Shown piece by piece: positions 1 to 7,260 of a stretch of 25,933 nucleotides of DNA. This DNA comes from Clostridia bacterium BRH_c25. GTDB taxonomy: Bacteria; Bacillota_A; Clostridia; Lutisporales; Lutisporaceae. The translations under genes were made by a program, and so were the position numbers. The DNA lies in contig LOES01000148.1 in the NCBI GenBank assembly GCA_001515955.1, positions 1-25,933 of the forward strand, written 5' to 3'. The stretch's first letter is position 1. Every line of letters begins with the position of its first letter. Below the pieces are notes generated by a model. It did no database searches and was not told the origin of the DNA. It saw only the letters and a list, made by a program, of their open reading frames with translations.

Positions 1-12
1 CTTTTCCATAAA

Positions 13-38
13 AATAATGCTGTAATTACGGCATTATT
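13..38 (-). terminator. Hairpin, likely terminator for minus-strand transcription
   Basis: AATAATGC (13-20) pairs with GCATTATT (31-38), and the inner bases GTAATTAC are themselves self-complementary. Read on the minus strand the second arm runs into five T residues (positions 14 to 10), which fits a rho-independent terminator. It lies about 40 nt beyond the minus-strand stop at 80-82, so it probably ended the gene whose remnant is at 80-241. On the plus strand the T-rich stretch is more distant (54-59), so it may also serve an upstream plus-strand gene outside the window. Confidence 0.45.
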
Positions 39-79
39 CATTTATATAATCAATTTTTTCATCAATCGGTCAATGGTAA

Positions 80-241
80 TCAGTCATTTCGCCTGTCGAA
101 ATTCATCTCCTTATTTGCACGGAATGCCATGGATGCTGTGCTTGCACCCTCTTTTTCAGTATAATCTACATTAAAAGGATCAAGTATATTAAATCTTGGC
201 CTCTGTAAGAAGTTGAAAAGGCTTTGGCATGAGAATTGCTA
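80..241 (-). pseudogene. 3'-end remnant of an unidentified minus-strand gene
   Basis: A 53-codon minus-strand reading frame lies between an in-frame TAG (239-241) and a TGA stop (80-82). The translation looks coding: charged and varied, with segments such as RPRFNILDPFNVDYTEKEG and ending MNFDRRND. There is no start codon with a ribosome site at the 5' end; the only ATGs are near the C-terminal end. A terminator-like hairpin with a T run lies downstream on the same strand. I infer the tail of a gene whose 5' part was lost or replaced when the plus-strand transporter operon came to lie here. I do not recognise the protein, and a chance open frame of this length is possible. Confidence 0.3.
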
Positions 242-245
242 TAGA
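237..245 (+). promoter_or_regulatory. Weak extended -10 candidate upstream of the peptide transporter operon
   Basis: TGC followed by TATAGA forms an extended -10-like element. A TTGAAA at 213-218 is too far away for ideal spacing (21 nt). A second unpaired -10-like TATAAT lies at 355-360 without a recognisable -35. No riboswitch or T-box signature was recognised between 61 and 463, so the operon promoter is uncertain. Confidence 0.25.
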
Positions 246-274
246 TTAATAGTAACTGAATTATGAAAATTAAA

Positions 275-359
275 AGAAGGAGGAAATATTAATATAGAAA
301 ACATACCCAAAATTAGCCTTGTGATTTGCTTACCAACAGTAAAGGAGGTTGAGTTATAA
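275..359 (+). other. Strong ribosome-site motifs without ATG; possible AUU-initiated micro-ORF
   Basis: AGAAGGAGG (275-283) is a near-perfect Shine-Dalgarno sequence, but the codon at the right distance is ATT (288-290), followed by 22 further sense codons and TAA at 357-359. The ending overlaps another strong motif, AAAGGAGG (341-348), which is followed by ATA rather than ATG. Either these are decayed gene starts, or a 23-residue leader peptide is translated from a non-standard start ahead of the transporter operon. Sequence alone does not decide. Confidence 0.3.
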
Positions 360-463
360 TTTTTTGATTAGACTCTTTAAAGTAGGCAGATAAGAAAAAG
401 AACAAAACAAGAAACAAAATGATGTAATAATACATAAAAATAGGAAATAGAGGGGGAACTCGC

Positions 464-2047
464 ATGAAGAAAAGAATAATAGGAATTATACTGACAGTGT
501 TAATGATCGTTGGGATCATTACAGGCTGTTCGAACAATACACCTGCCAACCCTGCCCCAGCGGAAAACCCAGGCAGCGAAGCAGCAGCTGCCGATAAAAC
601 AATCAGGCTTAGATTGACTGCTTCATTGGCATCTCTTGACTGGGAACAGACTACAAACACACGTGATATGAAAGTTTGGCACCAAATGTATGAAGGTCTC
701 TATGGCATGGATGAAGCAAATAATGGTTATTATAAAGAACTGGCAAAGAACGTAGATATTAGTGAAGATCAAAAGGTATATACCATTACTCTTCAAGACG
801 GAGTTAAATTTCAAAATGGTGACGACCTGAAAGCATCTGACGTTGTTTTCAGTTATAAGCGTGCTATGAAAAACTCCAGATTCAACTATCTGACATCCAT
901 GATTGCTGACGTTGAGGCTGTTGATGACAGCACCGTTAAGATTACATTGGATGCTCCATATTCACCAATTGGCCATACTCTCTATTGTATCAAGGTGATA
1001 AGTGAGAAGGAAGTTACAGAGCAAGGTGACAAGTTCGGTACCATTCCACATAAGGCCGGTACAGGAGCTTATTACGTAAGCGAGTATGATATCGCAACTG
1101 GAGTAAAACTTCAGGCTTTTGATGGTTATTGGAGAGGTGCTCCTGCCATAAAATCCGTTAATTATATTGTTATATCTGATGAAACTGCAGCAATTATCGC
1201 TTATGAGAACGGCGAACTTGATTACTTCGAGGATGCTCCTTTATCAGACTGGAAATCTCTGTCAAATGTTGCCGGTGAAAACAGCACATTAATCAAAGGC
1301 AACAACATTATGTTCATGGCAATCAACTATCTATCTCCAAACAAGGCTCTTGCTAATGACAAGGTGCGTCAGGCAATATTCCATGCTGTCAATAAGAAAG
1401 ATGTCAATCTGGCAGTCTCTGACGGCTATGGTACTGAAGCAACGCAGTATATGCCTTCTGAATATGTAGTAACCTCACCTGTAGATGGGTTTAAGACTTA
1501 TGATTATGATGTGGAGCTTTCAAAGAAACTGCTTGCTGAAGCAGGTTATCCTAATGGCCTTGATGTTGGAACAATACTGACTTATGGTGCCAGCACATCC
1601 AATAATGCAAAGATGGCACAAGTTCTGCAAGCCAGCCTTGCAAATGCTGGAATCAAAGCAGCTGTGTCTGTAATGGAAGCTGCTGTTGTTACACCAAAAC
1701 TATATGCACAGGATTATGATATTTGTGTATTCGCAGACTCTGGCAACTATGACTATAACAATATCCGTCAGCAAGTACACAGTGAGTCAACAGGCATGTA
1801 TGTTGTCAAGTACAAAGATGGTCCTTTCGATTGGAAGCGCCTTGAAGAACTTGTAGACCTTGGTGTTTCTAAAGCGGATGTCAATGAGCGTCGTGCTTTC
1901 TATACCGAATTATGGTCCATTGTTATGGATTCAGCAACCATTTTACCTGTTTTACACAGACCTGTGGCAATAGTATGGTCACCTGATTTGAACATTGGAG
2001 AACCAGTTCCAACATACTACAAAATTCGTACATTCAGCTGGAAGTGA
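464..2047 (+). CDS. Dipeptide/oligopeptide-type ABC transporter substrate-binding lipoprotein
   Basis: Extracytoplasmic solute receptor of an Opp/Dpp-type importer (SBP_bac_5 family). The start has a good ribosome site (AGAGGGGG about 7 nt upstream). The N-terminus is a lipoprotein signal: basic MKKR, a hydrophobic stretch and the lipobox ITGC with the lipidated Cys at residue 22. A low-complexity Ala/Pro/Asn linker precedes the mature domain. Length 527 aa is normal for the family. Family-typical features include the region after DGVKFQNGDDLKASDVVFSY and the late Tyr/Asp-rich segment. Four transporter genes follow on the same strand. The ligand cannot be read from sequence: this family binds peptides, nickel, opines and some sugars, and the dehydrogenases downstream point to an amino-acid-like substrate. 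Confidence 0.93.
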   Translation: MKKRIIGIILTVLMIVGIITGCSNNTPANPAPAENPGSEAAAADKTIRLRLTASLASLDWEQTTNTRDMKVWHQMYEGLYGMDEANNGYYKELAKNVDISEDQKVYTITLQDGVKFQNGDDLKASDVVFSYKRAMKNSRFNYLTSMIADVEAVDDSTVKITLDAPYSPIGHTLYCIKVISEKEVTEQGDKFGTIPHKAGTGAYYVSEYDIATGVKLQAFDGYWRGAPAIKSVNYIVISDETAAIIAYENGELDYFEDAPLSDWKSLSNVAGENSTLIKGNNIMFMAINYLSPNKALANDKVRQAIFHAVNKKDVNLAVSDGYGTEATQYMPSEYVVTSPVDGFKTYDYDVELSKKLLAEAGYPNGLDVGTILTYGASTSNNAKMAQVLQASLANAGIKAAVSVMEAAVVTPKLYAQDYDICVFADSGNYDYNNIRQQVHSESTGMYVVKYKDGPFDWKRLEELVDLGVSKADVNERRAFYTELWSIVMDSATILPVLHRPVAIVWSPDLNIGEPVPTYYKIRTFSWK

Positions 2048-2111
2048 TTTGAATCAATCTGAACATAAATGCTGATAAATTCTATATGGAATGAATTGGC
2101 ATAAGAAAGGA

Positions 2112-2153
2112 TTCAGGGCATTTCTGCGGTTCGTTCTGCAGGGATGCCTTGAA
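2112..2153 (+). other. Intercistronic stem-loop after the binding-protein gene
   Basis: A continuous 16-bp stem (three G-U pairs) joins TTCAGGGCATTTCTGC (2112-2127) to GCAGGGATGCCTTGAA (2138-2153) around a 10-nt loop. No T run follows, so it is unlikely to be a full terminator. At this place between receptor and permease genes such structures commonly protect the upstream mRNA 3' end or cause partial termination, giving more receptor than membrane protein. The 139-nt gap also holds the ribosome site of the next gene (TGGAGA, 2174-2179). Confidence 0.6.
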
Positions 2154-2186
2154 CTTTAAAGAACTATTGGAAATGGAGATAATAAG

Positions 2187-3128
2187 ATGTATAGATATAT
2201 CATAAAAAGATTATTATTCCTTATACCTACAATCTTAGGCGTTATATTAATCATTTTTCTGGTTATGAATATCACCCCGGGGGATCCTGCCCGTGCATTG
2301 CTCGGTGTTTCTGCGCCGCAAGCCGACGTTGATGCACTGAACCATGAATTGGGTTATGACTTGCCATTTTTTCAGAAGTATATTAACTATGTTAAAGATA
2401 TGGTATTTAATCAAGACTTTGGTGTATCTTATTTTACAAAACAGTCTGTTTTTGATGAAATTTGGCCTCGCTATATAGTCACAATAAAATTGGCATTTAT
2501 GGGTGTATTTCTTTCTGCTGCACTTGGAATACCTTTGGGAATCTATGCAGCTGTGAAACAATATTCACTCTGGGATACGATTCCATCTATCCTTGCTTTC
2601 TTAATAGCGGCAATTCCGGCATTCGTGCTGGGTATGGTGCTGCTGTTCACATTCTCATTAAAGCTTAATTGGCTGCCCTCCTATGGTATAGATTCATTCA
2701 AACACTATATAATGCCTGCGCTGGCAATTTCCATTCCGCCGGCTGCAATGAATATGAGGTTCACAAAATCTTCCATGCTGGAATCCATCAGGCAGGATTA
2801 TGTTCGTACCGCACGTGCCAAGGGTGCCGCTGAAAATGTGGTTATTTGGAAGCATGCACTGACAAACGCATTGCTGCCGGTTATCACTAATATTGGAATG
2901 AGCTTGGGAAGTCTTATCTGCGGAGCAGTTGTTGCTGAAAAACTTTTTTCAATTCCTGGTATAGGAAGCCTTATTGTAGACCGCATCACCTACAAGGATG
3001 AACCTGTTATTATCGCAGGCACTATACTGATTGCGGTATGCTTCACAATAGTCATGCTGATAGTTGATTTAATATATGCATACATAGATCCTAGAATAAA
3101 AGCTAAGTATGCCAGGACAAAGGGGTGA
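2187..3128 (+). CDS. ABC transporter permease, DppB/OppB type
   Basis: Inner-membrane permease of 313 aa, about six membrane segments, of the binding-protein-dependent transport family. The N-terminus (MYRYIIKRLLFLIPTILGV) with the following MNITPGDPAR segment is typical of DppB/OppB. The cytoplasmic EAA loop that docks onto the ATPases is visible as RTARAKGAAENVVIWKHAL (about residues 211-229). The start ATG has TGGAGA 7 nt upstream. The next permease begins 4 nt after the stop. It pairs with that protein to form the transmembrane channel. Confidence 0.93.
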   Translation: MYRYIIKRLLFLIPTILGVILIIFLVMNITPGDPARALLGVSAPQADVDALNHELGYDLPFFQKYINYVKDMVFNQDFGVSYFTKQSVFDEIWPRYIVTIKLAFMGVFLSAALGIPLGIYAAVKQYSLWDTIPSILAFLIAAIPAFVLGMVLLFTFSLKLNWLPSYGIDSFKHYIMPALAISIPPAAMNMRFTKSSMLESIRQDYVRTARAKGAAENVVIWKHALTNALLPVITNIGMSLGSLICGAVVAEKLFSIPGIGSLIVDRITYKDEPVIIAGTILIAVCFTIVMLIVDLIYAYIDPRIKAKYARTKG

Positions 3129-3132
3129 TACT

Positions 3133-4029
3133 ATGGAAAATGTAACATCAACTTCTACACAACAAAATGTGGATATATTTAAAAAACAAAGTCAGACAAA
3201 GGAAATATGGCGCAGATTCAAAAAGAGCAAGGGTGCTGTTATCGGTCTGTTCATGCTGTCTGTAATTTTGCTGATTGTTATTTTTGCTGATTTGATTGCC
3301 CCCTATGACATGGCAACCAAGCAACAGCTTGCCAATAAGCTGTCATCGCCCTCCGCTGCGCATTGGTTGGGAACCGACCATTTCGGCCGCGATGTGTTTG
3401 CACGTATCATACATGGGGGTAGAACGTCTTTGATCATCGCACTCCTGGCTACGATATCATCCTGCATTTTCGGAAGCGCATTAGGCGCTATTGCAGGGTA
3501 TTTTGGCGGGAAGGTCGATAGCATCATTATGAGGGCATTGGATATTTTCATGTCCATTCCTGATATTCTTTTCACTATGGCAGTAGTTTTTGCACTTGGT
3601 GCTAACTTCATTAACCTCCTGATTGCATTGACATTAGCCTATTTTACAAATTATGTAAGGCTTGTTCGCTCCCAGGTTCTTAACCTTGCCGAGCAGGATT
3701 ATGTTGAAGCTGCCAGGGCAGGGGGCTCAAGCAGTGCACGTATTATCCTGTCCCATATCCTGCCTAATGCCATGGGCGTTATAATAGTCAATACGACACT
3801 TAATGTTGCAAAGGTTATTTTATACCAGTCAACCTTAAGCTTTTTAGGCTTGGGAATGCCGCCTCCGGCACCTGAATGGGGCTTAATGCTTTCTGATGCA
3901 CGTGAATTCATGCGTAATGCACCATATTTGCTGTTTTTTCCCGCTATGGCGATTGTATTATCGGCATGCTCAATTAACCTGATAGGTGATGGTTTGCGAG
4001 ATGCACTAGATCCGCATCTGAAGTCCTAA
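3133..4029 (+). CDS. ABC transporter permease, DppC/OppC type
   Basis: Second membrane subunit of the importer, 298 aa from the preferred start at 3133. An in-frame ATG at 3109 lies inside the preceding gene and lacks a ribosome site, while AGGGGTG just ahead of 3133 fits well. The N-terminus has the cytoplasmic extension and first helix typical of OppC (WRRFKKSKGAVIGLFML). The sequence GTDHFGRDVFARIIHGGRTS and the EAA loop EAARAGGSSSARIILSHILP are characteristic. It is probably translationally coupled to the upstream permease (4-nt gap). Confidence 0.93.
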   Translation: MENVTSTSTQQNVDIFKKQSQTKEIWRRFKKSKGAVIGLFMLSVILLIVIFADLIAPYDMATKQQLANKLSSPSAAHWLGTDHFGRDVFARIIHGGRTSLIIALLATISSCIFGSALGAIAGYFGGKVDSIIMRALDIFMSIPDILFTMAVVFALGANFINLLIALTLAYFTNYVRLVRSQVLNLAEQDYVEAARAGGSSSARIILSHILPNAMGVIIVNTTLNVAKVILYQSTLSFLGLGMPPPAPEWGLMLSDAREFMRNAPYLLFFPAMAIVLSACSINLIGDGLRDALDPHLKS

Positions 4030-4058
4030 TCTACAGCATTTGAAAGGAATATAAGATT

Positions 4059-5072
4059 ATGAGTAATATGATTTTGAATATAGAGGACTTATCAGTTATT
4101 TACAAGACTGACATGGAAACAGTTGAAGCAGTTAACAGTATCGATCTTAAAATAAGTAAAGGCAAAACCTTGGGACTGGTAGGCGAAACTGGAGCAGGTA
4201 AAACTACAACTGCCTTGTCTATTCTGCGATTGTTACCCAGCAATACAGGCAGGATTCTGAAAGGTTCTATCAAATTCAATGATATAGATATTCTGGGTTT
4301 GGATGAAAATAAAATGCGTGAGATCCGCGGTGACAAAATCGCAATGGTTTTCCAGGACCCTATGACAAGTCTGAACCCTGTTATGACGGTTGGTGAGCAA
4401 ATTGCAGAAGCAATCAAATTGCATAACGAGAAACTTAGTAAAGAGGATATTGAGAAACGCGTTGAAGAAATGCTTAACATGGTAGGAATACTTTCTTCAA
4501 GGAAATTCGAGTATCCTCACCAATTCTCCGGTGGAATGAAGCAGCGTGTAGTTATAGCAATGGCACTTGCCTGTGAGCCTGAACTGTTGATTGCAGATGA
4601 GCCTACAACTGCCCTTGATGTTACAATACAAGCACAGGTGCTTATGATGATTAAGGAGCTTCGGAACCGCCTTGGTACTTCAATGCTTATGATAACTCAT
4701 GACTTGGGAATTGTAGCAAAAATCTGTGATGATGTTGCGGTAATGTATGCAGGAGAGATCGTTGAAGCAGGTACCACCGAGGACATATTCCTCGCCAAGA
4801 AGCATCATCCGTATACGGTCGGTTTGTTTGGTTCCATTCCAAACCTTTATTCCCGTACGAGCCGGTTGACCCCGATTCCGGGTCTGATGCCGGATCCATC
4901 CAACTTGCCGGAGGGTTGCGTATTTGCCCCAAGATGTAAACATCGCATGGCCATTTGCACAAAAGTGCATCCCGGTAATGTAACTGATGGAACGCATTCT
5001 TTGCGCTGTCATCTATTCAGCGAAAAAATAAATGCAGAGCAGATGGGGGGTAAAAAGGGCAATGAACAATAA
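4059..5072 (+). CDS. ABC transporter ATP-binding protein, DppD/OppD type
   Basis: Cytoplasmic ATPase subunit, 337 aa. Walker A is GETGAGKTT (residues 42-50), the Q-loop is in [11 protein letters not shown], the signature is FSGGMKQR, Walker B is [12 protein letters not shown] and the H-loop is in MITHDLG; all are intact. The C-terminal Cys-containing oligopeptide-transporter tail ([15 protein letters not shown]) is typical of OppD/DppD. The start at 4059 has AAAGGA about 10 nt upstream; an in-frame ATG at 4068 is an alternative. Its 3' end overlaps the start of the next ATPase by 11 nt, suggesting coupled translation of the two nucleotide-binding subunits. Confidence 0.94.
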   Translation: MSNMILNIEDLSVIYKTDMETVEAVNSIDLKISKGKTLGLVGETGAGKTTTALSILRLLPSNTGRILKGSIKFNDIDILGLDENKMREIRGDKIAMVFQDPMTSLNPVMTVGEQIAEAIKLHNEKLSKEDIEKRVEEMLNMVGILSSRKFEYPHQFSGGMKQRVVIAMALACEPELLIADEPTTALDVTIQAQVLMMIKELRNRLGTSMLMITHDLGIVAKICDDVAVMYAGEIVEAGTTEDIFLAKKHHPYTVGLFGSIPNLYSRTSRLTPIPGLMPDPSNLPEGCVFAPRCKHRMAICTKVHPGNVTDGTHSLRCHLFSEKINAEQMGGKKGNEQ

Positions 5073-6027
5073 CAAAACTCCATTGATCGAAATAATAGAA
5101 CTAAGAAAGCTGTTCAAATTAAATGGCGGTGCCAGGCTGCATGCCGTGGATGGTGTCAATCTCAAGATTTATCCCGGCGAAACAGTAGGCGTGGTAGGTG
5201 AATCGGGATGCGGCAAAAGCACATTGGGCAGGTCGATACTTAGGTTGATTGAACCTACATCCGGTAAGATTTTGTACGACGGGCAGAATATCATTGAACT
5301 TAAGCAAGGCAAGATGCGTGAGCTTCGAAAAGATTTGCAGATAATCTTTCAAGACCCTTATGCAAGCATAGATCCTCGTAAATCTGTAATAGAGGTTATT
5401 GCAGAGTATATGTTCATTCATAAGATGTATAAAAATAGAGTTGCTACATATAACCGTGCCGCTGAATTAATGGATCTTGTTGGTTTGGCACGCCGCTATG
5501 CGAACTCTTATCCCCACGAATTGGATGGCGGACGCCGTCAGCGTGTTGGAATCGCTCGAGCACTTTCGCTAAACCCTAAATTCATTGTTTGTGATGAGCC
5601 TGTTTCAGCACTGGATGTTTCTATTCAAGCACAGATATTGAATCTGCTTATGGATCTTGAAGATGAGCTGGGATTGACTTATATGTTCGTCACACATGAC
5701 TTAAGTGTCGTTAAGCATATTTCAAACAAAATCATGGTCATGTATCTTGGTAAGTGTGTCGAAATGGCACCTTCTGATGAATTATTCTCCAATCCATTAC
5801 ATCCGTATACAAAGGCGCTGCTTATGGCAATACCTGAGCCGGATTATTCTAAAAGGGACAAAGAGTTTATAGTCATCAAGGGAGAGGTCAGCAGTCCCAT
5901 TAATGTGAAGCCGGGGTGCAGATTTGCCAAGCGCTGTGATTTTTGCTCTGATAGCTGCACCCATGAAGACCCTCAGCTGATTGAGGTTTCACCCGAGCAT
6001 TTTGTTTCATGCTTTTTGATGAAATAA
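5062..6027 (+). CDS. ABC transporter ATP-binding protein, DppF/OppF type, with unusual signature motif
   Basis: Second ATPase subunit, 321 aa from ATG 5062, preferred over the upstream in-frame ATG at 5032 because a G-rich ribosome site (GGGGGG, then AAAGGG) lies just before it. Walker A GESGCGKS (46-53), Q-loop [12 protein letters not shown], Walker [13 protein letters not shown] and H-loop VTHDLS are normal, as is the C-terminal Cys-rich tail. The ABC signature reads LDGGR (154-158, nt 5521-5535) where the family usually has (F/L)SGGQ: Ser is Asp and Gln is Arg. The rest of the segment ([10 protein letters not shown]) is typical. This may be a lineage-specific variant rather than damage. 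Confidence 0.92.
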   Translation: MNNNKTPLIEIIELRKLFKLNGGARLHAVDGVNLKIYPGETVGVVGESGCGKSTLGRSILRLIEPTSGKILYDGQNIIELKQGKMRELRKDLQIIFQDPYASIDPRKSVIEVIAEYMFIHKMYKNRVATYNRAAELMDLVGLARRYANSYPHELDGGRRQRVGIARALSLNPKFIVCDEPVSALDVSIQAQILNLLMDLEDELGLTYMFVTHDLSVVKHISNKIMVMYLGKCVEMAPSDELFSNPLHPYTKALLMAIPEPDYSKRDKEFIVIKGEVSSPINVKPGCRFAKRCDFCSDSCTHEDPQLIEVSPEHFVSCFLMK

Positions 6028-6101
6028 GTATGTTCTTTTGTGCGTTCAATATAGCACTAATAAAGATAATTAATATTAAGAATATATGGAGGAATAGACC
6101 T

Positions 6102-7226
6102 ATGATTATTGGTGTTCCTAAAGAAAATAAGCATAATGAATTTAGAGTAGCAGCAATTCCATCAGCTGTAACGGCTTTAACTCAAAAAGGCCATACTGTT
6201 TATGTGGAGTATGGTGCGGGAGTCGGAAGCGGTTTTTCTGATCAAGCTTATATCAGTGCGGGTGCACAAATGACTGAAAAAAAAGAAGTATATGCAAAAG
6301 CTGAGCTTTTATATAAGGTCAAGGAGATTGAACCCTCAGAATATGATATGCTTCGTAAAGGTCAGGTTATATTCACATATTTGCATTCAAATGCACACTT
6401 TGAAATGACACAGGAACTGCTTGACAGAGGTGTTATCGGCATTGCCTATGAGGATGTGGATGATGACAATTCTGAATTTCCGCTGCTAAGTCCAATGAGC
6501 ATCCTGGCCGGAAAAGGCGGCTTTCTTGCAGCGCTGTACTTTGCACAGTCAGTACATGGTGGGCCTGGGCTTCTTCTAAGTCAGATTATCGGCGTATCTA
6601 CTCCGCGGGTTTCTATAATCGGTTGTGGCTGGTCTGGTGTAGGTGCGGCTGAACTTGCTGCTTCCTTTGGAAACAAGGTGACAATGCTTGATGTAAGCTA
6701 TAAGGCCATGGAGAAAGCTAAAGCGAAGCTGCCTGTAAATGTGGAATTATTGTATTCAAATCGTGAAAATCTGGAAATCTGTTTAAAGGAATCAGATATT
6801 ATTATAAACTGCATACTTTGGAATAAAACTCGTAAGGACCACCTCATAAACAGGGAAGACCTGCATATGATGAAGCACGGCGCTATAATCATCGATGTCG
6901 CATGTGATGATGAAGGCGCAATTGAAACCTGTCGTTCCACAACCCACGTTGATCCCATTTACTATGAAGAAGGCATCATGCATTATTGCGTCGATAATAT
7001 TCCTTCCGGTTTCTCCCGTACTGCTTCGGTTATGCTTTCGGCTGCAACACTTCCTTATACGCTTTCTATAGCAAATAACGGTGTTGAAGCGGCATTAATG
7101 AAAGATGCGCATCTACGGAGAGGCTTAACCTTCTATTATGGTGATTTGACCCTTAAAGAAACAGCTGATAAGTATAATCTTGCATATATAGATCCTGCAG
7201 AAGCTATCGCAAAGCATCAGCGCTAA
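6102..7226 (+). CDS. Alanine dehydrogenase/PNT-family NAD-dependent amino-acid dehydrogenase, copy 1
   Basis: A 374-aa enzyme starting MIIGVPKE at ATG 6102 with GGAGGA (6088-6093) ahead; a longer in-frame start at 6009 lies inside the preceding gene and adds an unrelated segment. The fold is AlaDH/PNT: catalytic-type Arg15, Lys74 (KVKE) and His95 (TYLH), nucleotide-binding GCGWSG (174-179) and a following Asp (MLD) suggesting NAD. The late segment IIDVACDDEGAIE keeps the Asp pair. Where alanine dehydrogenases have a PGAKAPKLV-like loop, this protein has W240-NKT-RKDHLI, recalling N5-(carboxyethyl)ornithine synthase as I remember it. So oxidation of alanine is not assured; the substrate may be another amino acid or an opine. 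It sits 74 nt after the transporter operon. Confidence 0.85.
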   Translation: MIIGVPKENKHNEFRVAAIPSAVTALTQKGHTVYVEYGAGVGSGFSDQAYISAGAQMTEKKEVYAKAELLYKVKEIEPSEYDMLRKGQVIFTYLHSNAHFEMTQELLDRGVIGIAYEDVDDDNSEFPLLSPMSILAGKGGFLAALYFAQSVHGGPGLLLSQIIGVSTPRVSIIGCGWSGVGAAELAASFGNKVTMLDVSYKAMEKAKAKLPVNVELLYSNRENLEICLKESDIIINCILWNKTRKDHLINREDLHMMKHGAIIIDVACDDEGAIETCRSTTHVDPIYYEEGIMHYCVDNIPSGFSRTASVMLSAATLPYTLSIANNGVEAALMKDAHLRRGLTFYYGDLTLKETADKYNLAYIDPAEAIAKHQR

Positions 7227-7260
7227 TAAAAAAGATTCTATTACATAGAGGAGAATAAAT

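Noticed and set aside
61..463. T-box or lysine riboswitch controlling the peptide transporter
   Set aside because: No T-box sequence, specifier-loop layout or antiterminator pair, and no terminator between 61 and 463.
6009..6101. Longer N-terminus of the first dehydrogenase
   Set aside because: The extra 31 residues are inside and after the preceding gene, lack homology to the family and lack a ribosome site; GGAGGA precedes ATG 6102.
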